Assembly: GCF_014655295.1 (NCBI RefSeq)
Contig: NZ_BNBI01000006.1
Location: 248,001-312,000 of the forward strand
Length of the DNA stretch: 64,000 nt
Origin: Streptomyces fumanus
Lineage (GTDB): Bacteria > Actinomycetota > Actinomycetes > Streptomycetales > Streptomycetaceae
Reading direction: 5' to 3'
The notes under the pieces: generated by a model
Seen by the model: the letters and a program-made list of their open reading frames with translations, nothing else
The model's database searches: none
What the model was told of the DNA's origin: nothing
Translations under genes and position numbers: made by a program
Shown here: one piece after another, positions 9,109 through 17,347 of the stretch
How the letters are laid out: every line of letters begins with the position of its first letter
How positions within the stretch are numbered: position 1 is the stretch's first letter

Positions 9109-9142
9109 AAAAAGGCCCCGGACCCTGAACGGATCCGGAGCC
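9109..9142 (-). terminator. Intrinsic terminator of the cold-shock-like gene
   Basis: On the minus strand, GGCTCCGGATCC pairs with GGTCCGGGGCC (GU pairs allowed), followed by TTTTT at 9113-9109. It lies 25 bases past the stop of the gene ending at 9167. It is one of the few hairpins in the window with a T-tract. Confidence 0.8.
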
Positions 9143-9166
9143 AGCCGGCGAAGCCCGAACGCGATC

Positions 9167-9391
9167 TCAGCCGGACCGAGGCGTGATGCTCACCGCACGA
9201 TAGTCATACCCGTCCTGCTTGAAGCCGGGCGCTTCCCAGACGAGGTCGACCTCCTGGCCGACCGACAGCGTGCGGTAGCCGGGCGCCTGAATGTCGGAGA
9301 AGTGCCCGAAACAACCCCCCGGGGTCTCCGCGGAGTCGAGCACCCCCCACCCTTCCTCGTCACTCCACTCACGAACGATCGCGGTCACCAT
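9167..9391 (-). CDS. Small cold-shock-domain-like protein (copy 1)
   Basis: A 74-residue single-domain protein of cold-shock/OB-fold type. It starts with VTAIVREWSDEEGWGVLDS, as in the family's first strand pair, then GGCFGHFSDIQ (the RNP-2-like FxHFxxI) and GQEVDLVWEAPGFKQDGYDYRA. It differs from canonical CspA (KGFGFI) and is probably a divergent nucleic-acid-binding member. A close paralogue is encoded at 19501-19725 in the accessory island. The gene has its own intrinsic terminator and appears monocistronic. Confidence 0.8.
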   Translation of the reverse strand: MVTAIVREWSDEEGWGVLDSAETPGGCFGHFSDIQAPGYRTLSVGQEVDLVWEAPGFKQDGYDYRAVSITPRSG

Positions 9392-9563
9392 GGGGGCGAC
9401 GATACGGGAGCCCCTTCCCCGTCCTCGTACCCGGCACCCTCGTCCTCCCCGAAGTCCGGGGCCCGGAAGGGGTCCGTGACGGGAGGCGGCGATACGGCGG
9501 CGGAGCTGCGGGGCGTCCCTTCCGGGGCGGAGAACAGCGAGGTCAGTTCGATGAGAGGTCCCC

Positions 9564-9785
9564 TCAGAGCTTGGTCATCTTGGTGTACGGGCTCAAGATC
9601 CGCTCTTGAGCCGAGCCGAAGTCCACGAGCACCGCGACCCCGCTCTCGACGCCGACCACCCGGCCGAGGCCGTACACGTCGTGCGTCACTTGGTCACCCA
9701 CCGCGAACTGCTTCGGAGCGGGCGCGACCGGGGCTTTGAAGGGGCTGGTGGGCAAATGACGCTTCAGTGCAGCAGGCTTAGTCAT
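9564..9785 (-). CDS. Small conserved protein with a Tudor/SH3-like fold
   Basis: A 73-residue basic protein. After a Lys/Pro-rich start it has FAVGDQVTHDVYGLGRVVGVE and VLVDFGSAQERI. This G-D-x-V-x-H-x-x-(F/Y)-G-x-G-x-V pattern is found in the C-terminal Tudor-like domains of UvrD/PcrA and in CarD-type modules. It may bind nucleic acid or RNA polymerase; that is inference from the motif. The ATG at 9785 gives the compact form. The upstream extension to 9929 is low-complexity and unlikely. Confidence 0.7.
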   Translation of the reverse strand: MTKPAALKRHLPTSPFKAPVAPAPKQFAVGDQVTHDVYGLGRVVGVESGVAVLVDFGSAQERILSPYTKMTKL

Positions 9786-9975
9786 TGCCCCCAGTATGCG
9801 CCCCCAACCCCTCCCCGCACCCGGACCCCGGGCGACAGGTTCATCACAGCGGGCCCGGCGGACTCGACGCGCGGCCGTGGAGGTCTCCGCGAGCCCCGGA
9901 CTGGGCCCCCGCGTCACGTCCGCCGTCACGTCTTGCCGTCCCGTCCGCCGTCACGTCCTGCCGTCCCGTCCGCCG

Positions 9976-10515
9976 TCACGTCCCGACCCGGCGGACCACC
10001 GCGTCCAGCAGCACCCCCCAGGGATACTCTTCCGGCCGCCCTTGCCCAGGCTGATTCGGCACGAATGCTCCCTCCCCGTACAGCACCTCCACCCCCATCT
10101 CCCGCAGCTCCTCGACCGACCGCTGGAACGCCCGGTGCCGGGCGTACGCCGCGTTCACGCACGGCATGGTCACGATCGGGATGTCCTTGCCGATCCCCTC
10201 CGCGACCACGCCGATCACGAAGTCCCGGGTGATGCCCTGCGCCCAAGCGTTCACCGAGTTGAACGTGGCGGGCGCGAACGCGATCACATCCGCCTTCGGC
10301 CACACATCCGCGTCCCCCGGCCGCTTGTACTCCCACCGCACCGGATGCCCGGACAGCACCGCGAGCCCGTCGAGGCTTCCCTCCAGCCACCCCGCCGCCG
10401 TCGGCGTCAGCCCCACACAGACGTCGAAGCCCCGCGCCTGGGCGTCCTCCACCACCCCGGCGATGTCGAACACGGGCGGCGCGGCACTGGCGAACAGATA
10501 CAGGGTGCGAGTCAT
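9976..10515 (-). CDS. HFCD-type flavoprotein (copy 1)
   Basis: A 179-residue protein of the homo-oligomeric flavin-containing Cys decarboxylase family (phosphopantothenoylcysteine decarboxylase/EpiD fold). Family features include LYLFASAAPPV at the start, the PKADVIAFAPATFNSVNAWAQGI segment that contributes to FMN binding, and PIVTMPCVN near residue 115. It is not the biosynthetic CoaBC, since it has no CoaB half. Substrate unknown. It is divergent from an HTH/TPR regulator at 10649. A paralogue of exactly the same length lies at 13356-13895 next to a related regulator, so the two genes form a recurring unit. Confidence 0.85.
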   Translation of the reverse strand: MTRTLYLFASAAPPVFDIAGVVEDAQARGFDVCVGLTPTAAGWLEGSLDGLAVLSGHPVRWEYKRPGDADVWPKADVIAFAPATFNSVNAWAQGITRDFVIGVVAEGIGKDIPIVTMPCVNAAYARHRAFQRSVEELREMGVEVLYGEGAFVPNQPGQGRPEEYPWGVLLDAVVRRVGT

Positions 10516-10648
10516 ACGGCTATAGCACCCTGCGCGGTGGATCACTCGCAACCGCCCCCGCTTCCGGGGGAGTCGGTGGCCAACGCCTGACTTGCGCAGG
10601 TCCGCGCACGTACCGTTGCTAGTTCCGGCGAGGACCGAGGAGACCAGC

Positions 10649-11833
10649 GTGCCCTCTTCTGACGACGCCCACACAGGAACCCGCATCCGGGAACAGCGAA
10701 GACTGGCCAGGCTTACTCAGCGCCAGCTCGCCGCTCGTATGCCGTACTCATACAGTCTGTTGAACCAGGTGGAGTGCGGTGCGCGTGTGGCGACAGCCGA
10801 CTTCGTCGCCGCTGTCGCGCGCGTTCTGAACATCGATGTCACCGTTTTGACCGGGCAGCCCTACATAACCGAATTGCAGCGCGACCGACTCGCCGAATTG
10901 GTGCGACCGATCCGCGAAGCCCTCGACTTGTACGACCTGGGGCCGAACCCGGATCTGACCGTGCGGTCAACCGCAGACCTGCTGGTGAGAGCGGACCGTC
11001 TTTGCCAGGAAGTACGGGCCACACACCTGCGCAACGCGGCCCGCGCACTGCCCACGGCGATCGCCGAACTGACGCACACCGCCTGGGCCACTCCCTCGAC
11101 TGAGGTGTGGAGAGCCCTCGCGTCGACGTATCGAACCGCCCACGACATCAGCGTGAAGCTCGGCTACTACGATTTGTCCGCTGTCGCCCTGGACCGTATG
11201 GGCTGGGCAGCCGAACGCGCCTCCGACCCTTGCTTAGGGGCGGTCCGCCAGTACATGCGAGCCCTGGTCTATTTCCGGGAGGGCGAGTACACGATCGGCC
11301 AACGACTCATCGCATCCGGCCATGGCATCGTCGGTCAGGCGGATACGACACGGGAAAGCCTCGCTGTGACGGGCCAACTGCACTTGGGAGCGTCCGTCAT
11401 CCACGCGCGGGCCAGGAACGGGGACGCTGTTCAGCGGCACCTCGGCGAGGCCCGTTCCGTGGCGAGGCGGATCGGAGACGCCTCCGAAGTGCACTGGCTT
11501 TCCTTCAGCCCGACGAACGTGGCGCTGCACCGCGTGTCGACGGCTGTGGAGATGGGCCAGTACGACGATGCACTGAAGCAAGCCCGCAAGGTGCGGTTGC
11601 CGGCGTCGCTGGCCACATCACGGCGTGCTCACTTCCTGATCGACCGGGCGCGTACGGAGCTGGAGACGGGCCAGACCGGAAAGGCACTGGAGCACCTCAT
11701 CGAAGCGCGGCGCGTGGCACCGGAGCAGACGCGCTACCACCCGGGCGCCCGGGAGACGATCCGTGGTCTGGTCCGCACAGCCCGTCGTACCCCGGACACG
11801 CTGAACTACATGGCTACCTGGGTCGGTCTGTAG
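10649..11833 (+). CDS. XRE-family regulator with a TPR-like C-terminal domain
   Basis: A 394-residue regulator. The N-terminal helix-turn-helix (about 8-65) contains REQRRLARLTQRQLAARM and LLNQVECGARVAT. The remaining 320 residues are helical repeats of TPR type, including the PTNVALHR motif near residue 290. The pattern resembles large Streptomyces XRE/TPR regulators that sense small ligands or peptides. The GTG at 10649 has GAGGAG 7 bases upstream. The longer frame from 10592 adds residues outside the domain. It is divergent from the flavoprotein gene. A perfect palindrome immediately after its stop may be an operator it or a relative binds. Confidence 0.85.
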   Translation: MPSSDDAHTGTRIREQRRLARLTQRQLAARMPYSYSLLNQVECGARVATADFVAAVARVLNIDVTVLTGQPYITELQRDRLAELVRPIREALDLYDLGPNPDLTVRSTADLLVRADRLCQEVRATHLRNAARALPTAIAELTHTAWATPSTEVWRALASTYRTAHDISVKLGYYDLSAVALDRMGWAAERASDPCLGAVRQYMRALVYFREGEYTIGQRLIASGHGIVGQADTTRESLAVTGQLHLGASVIHARARNGDAVQRHLGEARSVARRIGDASEVHWLSFSPTNVALHRVSTAVEMGQYDDALKQARKVRLPASLATSRRAHFLIDRARTELETGQTGKALEHLIEARRVAPEQTRYHPGARETIRGLVRTARRTPDTLNYMATWVGL

Positions 11834-11840
11834 AGGTGCT

Positions 11841-11870
11841 CGCAATGCTCACAGGTTTGTGAGCATTGCG
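11841..11870. promoter_or_regulatory. Perfect 12-bp inverted repeat, probable operator
   Basis: CGCAATGCTCAC (11841-11852), spacer AGGTTT, GTGAGCATTGCG (11859-11870). It is 8 bases after the regulator stop and about 65 bases before the next gene. No T-run follows, so an operator is more likely than a terminator. Confidence 0.6.
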
Positions 11871-11933
11871 GACTTGGCCGCTGCCTACGGTCGGTGGGCG
11901 AGACGGAGCACACCGACCGTGGAGGCCCCACCC

Positions 11934-12557
11934 ATGCCGAGCGACCCCGCGCACAGCCGCGACACCCAGCCCACCATGCGACTGGCCGAAGCGGAACCCG
12001 GCGTACCCTCACACCCCTATGTCGACCGATGCCTGACCGTCGCGGACTGGCTCCTCTCCGCCCACCCGTCCCCCCGTGACGCCCGCGCGGAGTGGGCCGA
12101 ACACGGCATCGCCGTGCTCGCCCTCGGCACCCTGTTCTCCGCCCTCCGCATCCCCGGCCGCGTCGTCCAGGCCGTCGCCGCGAGCACCGATCCCGCCGAC
12201 ATCGACGCCGTACTCGACGAGACCCTGGGCGGTGGCCCGGTCATCTGCGACATCCACGGCCCGCGGTACTACGCCCTGGTCCCGGCGAACGTGCCGAGGA
12301 CCTGGCGGGACGCGGTGGACGACTGGCGCAAGGACGACGTCGAGTGCCTGGGCCACGGCACGTACCTGGGCGTACCGAGGCTGGACACCGTCGAGTTCCC
12401 CGTACGGGGCACGGCGTCGTACTGGTCGGTCCCGCTGACCACGCCCGCCCGCCTGTGCAGGCCGCTGGCCGTAGCCCGCCTGATCGCGGCGGGAGCCCAG
12501 GACCCGGCGGAGGAACGTTGGACGCCACGCGGGGACGGGGTCACCCGTCAGGGGTGA
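11934..12557 (+). CDS. Hypothetical protein, possibly Prim-Pol-like
   Basis: A 207-residue soluble protein that I do not firmly recognise. It contains GIAVLALGTLFSALRIPGRVVQA, VICDIHGPRYYALVP and GHGTYLGVPRLDTVEFP. It somewhat resembles the bifunctional primase/polymerase N-terminal-like proteins that Streptomyces encodes beside XRE regulators, but the catalytic acidic residues cannot be assigned with confidence. GGAGG lies 8 bases before the ATG at 11934. A longer GTG-start form from 11859 would begin inside the palindrome and lacks a ribosome site. It follows the XRE/TPR gene and may be its target. Confidence 0.7.
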   Translation: MPSDPAHSRDTQPTMRLAEAEPGVPSHPYVDRCLTVADWLLSAHPSPRDARAEWAEHGIAVLALGTLFSALRIPGRVVQAVAASTDPADIDAVLDETLGGGPVICDIHGPRYYALVPANVPRTWRDAVDDWRKDDVECLGHGTYLGVPRLDTVEFPVRGTASYWSVPLTTPARLCRPLAVARLIAAGAQDPAEERWTPRGDGVTRQG

Positions 12558-12645
12558 TCCCTACCCGCCGTCGGGGCGATGAGGCCGGAACCGGGAACGA
12601 TCGGCCCACCGGAACCGGACGAGACGAAGAGCGAAGAGACGCGAG

Positions 12646-13266
12646 ATGAGCGATACGCCCCCAGGCGGCAGGGACGGGAACGGGACCGCTTCCGGACAGG
12701 CACGATCCCGCCGACGCGCCACCCTCGTCGCTGTCGCCCGGGCCCTGTCCGTCACCGTCGGCCTCGTCACCGCCTACTACGTGCTTCCCCTGGACGAGCG
12801 GCTCACGGCCGGCACCTCGCTGCTGCTGGTGTGCGGCCTGCTCGCGGTCCTCCTCGTGTTCTGCTGGGAGGTACGGGCGATCACGCGCTCCCCTCATCCA
12901 CGCCTGAAAGCGATCGAGGGCTTGGCCGCCACGCTGGTGCTGTTCCTCGTCCTCTTCGCCGGCTCCTACTACATGCTGGGCCGCTCCGCGCCCGACTCCT
13001 TCAGCGAACCGCTCACCAGGACGGACGCGCTGTACTTCACGCTGACCACGTTCGCCACCGTCGGCTTCGGAGACATCACGCCACGCTCCCGCACCGGGCG
13101 GATCCTCACGATGGCGCAGATGACAGGAGGTCTGCTGCTCGTCGGAATCGCCGCACGGGTACTGGCCAGCGCGGTACAGGCGGGCCTGACCCGACAGCAC
13201 CGGCAACCGGCACCTCCACCACCCACCGACACCGGCCGCACGGAACAGCCGGACGCCGGACCATGA
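12646..13266 (+). CDS. Two-TM potassium channel family protein
   Basis: A 206-residue membrane protein of the Ion_trans_2/KcsA-like type. The selectivity filter TVGFGD (about 145-150) is exact for K+ channels, preceded by a pore helix (DALYFTLTTFA) and followed by an inner helix ([19 protein letters not shown]). Two further hydrophobic segments at about 30-47 and 54-75 make a four-helix arrangement. N- and C-terminal tails are short and charged. There is no ligand-binding RCK domain, so gating is unknown. The start follows GAAGAGACGCGAG. Confidence 0.88.
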   Translation: MSDTPPGGRDGNGTASGQARSRRRATLVAVARALSVTVGLVTAYYVLPLDERLTAGTSLLLVCGLLAVLLVFCWEVRAITRSPHPRLKAIEGLAATLVLFLVLFAGSYYMLGRSAPDSFSEPLTRTDALYFTLTTFATVGFGDITPRSRTGRILTMAQMTGGLLLVGIAARVLASAVQAGLTRQHRQPAPPPPTDTGRTEQPDAGP

Positions 13267-13355
13267 CCGTATCTATTGCCTCCCCTGCTCCCCCCCGCCT
13301 CTCTGCCGCCGATGTCACATGCGGGTGGCGGGGGCCGTTTCGTCATGCTCGACGG

Positions 13356-13895
13356 TCAGATACTCACCTGGCGCCGCACGCCGGCAAGTGCCCTGTCCCA
13401 GGGGTACGACTTCGGGTCCCCCTGCTTCGGCGGATGCATCTCGTACCCGTCCGGCCCGTCGAGGAAGAGCACACCCTGTTCCCGCAGCGCGGCGATGGAG
13501 CGAGTCACCGCGGGCTGTGCGCCCTGTGCCTGATTGAAGTAGGGCATCGCCACGACGGGCACCCCCATGTGCACCGCCTCCGACGGGATACCGATCGCCA
13601 GGGTGTCGCTGATGCCGGCCCCCCACTTGTTCAGCGTGGTGCACGACATGGGCGCCACCAGCATCGCGTCCGCCTTCGGCAGTACGTCCTTCTCCCACGG
13701 CAGCTTGTACCGCGACCGCACCGGATGCCCGGTCAGCTCGACCAGTTCCTGCATCCGCGGCTCCCACCAGGCGGCGGCGGACGGAGTGAGGATCAGGCAC
13801 ACGTCCCAGCCGTCGGCCCGGGCGACGCGCACCCCTTCATCGACGTACTGGGTGGGGCCGGCGGCACAGGCGATGAGGTAGAGCACTCGGGTCAT
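13356..13895 (-). CDS. HFCD-type flavoprotein (copy 2)
   Basis: A 179-residue paralogue of the flavoprotein at 9976-10515, equal in length. It shares MTR-LYL at the start, GWDVCLILTPSAAAWW, GHPVRSRYK and PKADAMLVAPMSCTTLNKWGAGI in the FMN-binding stretch, and PVVAMPYFN. The start ATG overlaps the stop of the upstream regulator remnant by 4 bases (ATGA), showing the two were translated as a coupled pair. Family knowledge suggests an FMN-dependent decarboxylase or reductase-like function; the substrate is unknown. Confidence 0.85.
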   Translation of the reverse strand: MTRVLYLIACAAGPTQYVDEGVRVARADGWDVCLILTPSAAAWWEPRMQELVELTGHPVRSRYKLPWEKDVLPKADAMLVAPMSCTTLNKWGAGISDTLAIGIPSEAVHMGVPVVAMPYFNQAQGAQPAVTRSIAALREQGVLFLDGPDGYEMHPPKQGDPKSYPWDRALAGVRRQVSI

Positions 13896-14605
13896 GCGCG
13901 CAGTCCACAGTGCCGGGCCAGCGCGCGCAAGCCCGGCCCCGGGTCGGCCGTCACGCCGACCACGTCCTTGACCAGGTTCACGGCGTCCGGCCGACTGCGG
14001 ACTTCCTCGGGCGCCAGCTCGTCGGCTGCCAGGAGCGCCTTGGCGGCATCGTCCTTGCGCCGGGTCAGGAGCGAAGCGCGTGCCATCGCGACCCGGTGTC
14101 CGGCCTGCCGCTCGCGGGTCATCCTGGCCAGCGCCCCCGGCTCCGCCTCCGTTGCCGCGTCGAGCGCGGACCAGCCGTCCTCGAACCGCAGCAGCATGTC
14201 CACCCGGTGCAGGACCACGTTGGTCGGTCCGAACTGCGTGTAGTCCTCGTCGAGGTCCGCGCCCTGCCGCGCTGCCGCCTCGCCCGCTTCGTCGACGTAC
14301 CCGCCGGCCGCGCGGACACGGGCAGCCGTCTTCTCCTGCGAGGACTCGGCGAGCGCGGCGGACAGGTACAGCATGCCGAGGGTGGACAGGCCGAGCGGCC
14401 CGCGCCGGGTGAGGTCGCTGGAGAGACGCCGTGCGGCTGCCGTAGCGAACTCGACGGCGGCCCGCGGACGCTCCTGGTAGACGAGACTCTTGGCGACACG
14501 GCGAGCTGCGGCCCCGATCTGCACCGGGTCTCCGGACCGCTCGGCGGCGGCCAGCGCACGATCCGCAGCGAGCGCTGGCCGGGATCGCGCTCCTGGCGAA
14601 GCCTC
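13892..14605 (-). pseudogene. N-terminally truncated XRE/TPR regulator at the island edge
   Basis: The frame is open from 14605 (preceded by TGA at 14606-14608) to the stop at 13892, about 237 codons. It has only the helical-repeat C-terminal part, including FGPTNVVLHRVD (compare PTNVALHR in the intact paralogue at 10649) and a matching C-terminus (LARHCGLRA). No helix-turn-helix is present in this frame. The only usable internal start is a GTG at 14524, giving 210 residues. Intact relatives are about 400 residues, so the 5' half has been lost. The breakpoint coincides with the start of the AT-richer accessory block. Confidence 0.7.
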
Positions 14606-15152
14606 TCATAGCGGGTGACTGAAGCCCCTTGTCGGTGGTGCGGTGCTGAAAGGCCAGGTGAGCCCCGAGCCGAGCAGAGTCCCCAGAGCGGCTATGGCAC
14701 TGGCGATGATGATCTCCACGCCTCGAACTGATCACTTATCGCTGGCCGGGCCTAGTACACACCCTGCTCTCAGGTCAACTCGATCCTCCAACTGTAGTGG
14801 TGGATCGGTGTGCTCTGTGCAGGCGTGTTCACCTGCGTACATCGGAGACCGCGCGGCTGCCTCGACACGGTTTGATCCTCGGATGAACGTTCACGAAGCA
14901 AGCTGAATGAGACGAGAACCGAGACGGAAGCCACTGGATGGCGAGCCATGGGTGTGCCCACCGATGGTCCTCGCTATGGGATACGAGCTCCACACACCGG
15001 GACAGCGGACGCGATGGGTCACGAGGAGCACCCGATCGTATGAACGAGTGGGTCGTCTCCGCTCGCGAGCACCAGGCGCTTCGAGAAAGGGAGGCGCATC
15101 GATCTGGCGCACAGTGGCGGGCAGCCCATGATCGCTTAACGGACACAACCAC
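14606..15152. other. Gene-free left edge of the accessory island
   Basis: No convincing gene is present on either strand; the small frames have no ribosome sites or recognisable domains. A 10-base inverted repeat with one mismatch (14781-14790 with 14798-14807, CGATCC-type arms, 7-base spacer) could be an operator or hairpin. The stretch probably holds the promoter of the TIR gene and the insertion junction. Confidence 0.5.
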
Positions 15153-16016
15153 ATGAAAGGGGAGACAGCATCATCACCCAGCCAGTACGATCAGCGCATG
15201 GATGGCAGGTGGTCTGGCAAACTCCTTCTTGATCTTGTGGATGCTCTAGCCGATCTTCCCGGCGCGGAAACTGACACCTTTTTCTCTGCCTACGGCCTCA
15301 GTGAGGCGTATAGTCGCCCCGGCCGGATGGCCAGCAAGAAATCCAAGATCAACTCTGCAATCCGAGCAGCCTCGGCTCAGGGAAGGGTCGATCTAGTCCT
15401 GAGTGCCGCAGTAGATCGCTTCCGACTGACACTAGACGGATATTCGGCGCAAAGTGCCGCAGAATTCGCCGCCATCCCACCATCCAAGGGCGAGATGAGT
15501 TCCGGGAAGTGTATCTTCATTAGCCATGCATCGGCAGACCGCGACTTGGCTTGCGCTTTGAAAGACCACCTAGTTCTCGGTGGTGTCCCAAATGGGAAGA
15601 TCTTCTTCTCTTCGGAAAACTCCACCGGAATCCCGTCCGGTCGAAATGTGCACCATCACCTTCAGCAAACGTTGACTAATTCGGCCGTTGTTATTGAGTT
15701 AATCAGTGAGACGTTCTTGACTAGACCGTACTGCCTAATGGAACTCGGGGCAGCATGGGTGCTGAACAAGCCAACATATCCATTGGTAGTGCCCCCACTA
15801 AGTATTCATGCTGCCATTAGGGCAGTAGGGAACGTAAAAATGCGTTTACTTGGCGCTGAGGCAGAGTCCGACGCTGTCTTCGATGAGCTACACGAGATTT
15901 TATCCAGTATCGGCTTAATCCTCCCGTTGCGCTTCTGGAACGAAGCGGTGCAGAAATTCAATAAGGCCATGCACGGTATGTTTCAGGCGGCTGACGTCGG
16001 AGAGGCGCGAGCTTAA
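15153..16016 (+). CDS. TIR-domain protein, putative NADase (defence-associated)
   Basis: 287 residues. The C-terminal TIR domain (about 119-255) has CIFISHASADRDLA as box 1, a region with GGVPNGKIFFSSE, and RPYCLMELGAAWVL, in which Glu197 matches the catalytic glutamate of NAD-cleaving TIR domains. The N-terminal 115 residues are helical and basic, with no recognised family; they may sense the trigger or mediate assembly. The gene converges on a Thoeris-like operon. The ATG at 15153 and an in-frame ATG at 15198 are both possible, and neither has a clear ribosome site. Base composition is AT-richer than the chromosome, indicating transfer. Confidence 0.85.
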   Translation: MKGETASSPSQYDQRMDGRWSGKLLLDLVDALADLPGAETDTFFSAYGLSEAYSRPGRMASKKSKINSAIRAASAQGRVDLVLSAAVDRFRLTLDGYSAQSAAEFAAIPPSKGEMSSGKCIFISHASADRDLACALKDHLVLGGVPNGKIFFSSENSTGIPSGRNVHHHLQQTLTNSAVVIELISETFLTRPYCLMELGAAWVLNKPTYPLVVPPLSIHAAIRAVGNVKMRLLGAEAESDAVFDELHEILSSIGLILPLRFWNEAVQKFNKAMHGMFQAADVGEARA

Positions 16017-16056
16017 TGCGCTCGCGAGTGATTCCTAATCTCTTTGCCAGCAGGAC

Positions 16057-16488
16057 TTAGAACTTCAAGCGCAACCGCTCGGCGATACGATCTGTTTCAG
16101 AAATGCTTAGTTCAGGGACCTTATTCCAGTTGGTGCTACCCCCTTCCACTGTACCGGCCACATGGAAGTGGAAATGTGGAATCGCCTGGTGCGCGTCTAC
16201 TCCGTTATTCTGCCACACGCTGATTCCTGGGCGTCGATCAGTCGAATCAATGGCCCTAGATGCTCTCTGAAGCAAATCTATGACTGCGTGCGCCTCAGCC
16301 TCATAGAGGTCGAGAAGCGTTGGAGCGTGACGCGTCGTTACCACCAGCAAGTGCGAGATCCCGCGCTGTTCTCGCGGAACAAGAACAGCAGCCATGCTTT
16401 CTCGGTGGAGGATTGTGAACGGCCGATTACCTGTTAGATAATCGCAGAATGCGCATGGGTATGCGTCAGGAATCACGAGATGGTTCAT
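16057..16488 (-). CDS. HIT-family nucleotide hydrolase inside the Thoeris operon
   Basis: A 143-residue histidine-triad protein. The signature HFHFHVAG (His105, His107, His109) is intact, the last or middle His being the nucleophile in this family, and a CAFC pair (Cys12, Cys15) suggests structural zinc. HIT enzymes cleave nucleoside phosphoramidates, adenylylated residues and dinucleoside polyphosphates. Its ATG lies 2 bases after the thsA stop, making it the third gene of a tight operon. A role in degrading or shaping the ADP-ribose-type signal of the system is an inference. Its composition matches thsA and thsB, so it travels with them. Confidence 0.88.
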   Translation of the reverse strand: MNHLVIPDAYPCAFCDYLTGNRPFTILHRESMAAVLVPREQRGISHLLVVTTRHAPTLLDLYEAEAHAVIDLLQRASRAIDSTDRRPGISVWQNNGVDAHQAIPHFHFHVAGTVEGGSTNWNKVPELSISETDRIAERLRLKF

Positions 16489-16490
16489 CG

Positions 16491-17345
16491 TTAGGACCTC
16501 TTCAGTGATTGCAAGAAGTCCTGTATCTCCAGCATGTCAATCCGTTTCTCATCTTGCGGACGAACGACGATTATCAACTCTTCGCACACTCTCTGATGTC
16601 GGGATGCGAACATAAATGAAAGAATAAGAAATCGGATAGCGTCCTGAATCGGCAAGATCGTGGACATGCCGGATTGGCCAAGACCGATGATCGGTGCAGC
16701 TATAGCTTCGCCGTTGGATCGCGACCGCACGTCACTCCATAGTTTCTCTAGCGCCTCCCAAAGGATGCCGATAGAAGTCGAGACGTTGGTATTCCGATCC
16801 ATGGTCGTGTAAGCCACACAGAAGTAGTGCGTGCGACTGCGGCGGATGCAGGCCACGGTGCCGAGAGGGTACCGGGTTGACTTACCTGGTTTTACAACAC
16901 CCGTATCCACTGGAGTCTTGCCGGCCAGGGCCGAATCTAGGTCGGAGTTGAGTGCTGACACGTCGTGCCGATACACGCGAGCGAGCAGTTGCCCTTGCAC
17001 GCTGTTCTCGGCGATGATGTGTGGAGTCTCGACATCAAAAAAGTCTGACATCCCGATAACGAGGTTTGTGTCCTGGTCAAATAGATCACCCGTGACCAGC
17101 CTCACCTTCGTATCTGGAGAAGAGTAATGCTGTTCCACCGGGTATGGCCAAGATTTCCAGATAGCATAACCAAGAGCCACTGCTGGTAGAATTAAGATTT
17201 CCGGCAGATTGAGCTTCCCTAGCCTGTTCGGCGAAAAAAGATCAAACAGGCTCAACCCGACGGAGAAAAATCCGAGGGAGGCGAGACCGCTGGTTGCCAG
17301 ACCGCGCCAAAATCGAGGATTGCGAAGATCTCGTGTTAGCTGCAT
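16491..17345 (-). CDS. thsA: ThsA-like effector: two membrane segments and a Macro domain
   Basis: 284 residues. Two hydrophobic helices (about 14-34 and 45-63) form an N-terminal membrane anchor. The rest (about 80-280) is a Macro-type domain beginning VRLVTGDLFDQDTNLVIGMSD and including IIAENSVQGQL and APIIGLGQSGMS. This is the arrangement of type II Thoeris ThsA (family ThsA_Macro, formerly DUF6430). In that system the Macro domain binds a TIR-made ADP-ribose derivative and the membrane part then disrupts the cell envelope. It starts 2 bases after thsB. Assignment is by architecture and motif, not by search. Confidence 0.85.
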   Translation of the reverse strand: MQLTRDLRNPRFWRGLATSGLASLGFFSVGLSLFDLFSPNRLGKLNLPEILILPAVALGYAIWKSWPYPVEQHYSSPDTKVRLVTGDLFDQDTNLVIGMSDFFDVETPHIIAENSVQGQLLARVYRHDVSALNSDLDSALAGKTPVDTGVVKPGKSTRYPLGTVACIRRSRTHYFCVAYTTMDRNTNVSTSIGILWEALEKLWSDVRSRSNGEAIAAPIIGLGQSGMSTILPIQDAIRFLILSFMFASRHQRVCEELIIVVRPQDEKRIDMLEIQDFLQSLKRS

Positions 17346-17347
17346 CG

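Noticed and set aside
9976..13895. Lantibiotic or other natural-product cluster (EpiD-like flavoproteins)
   Set aside because: No precursor peptide, dehydratase or transporter gene lies nearby; the flavoproteins pair with regulators instead.
14643..15156. Small genes left of the TIR gene
   Set aside because: Several short open frames overlap on both strands, with no ribosome sites, domains or coding bias.
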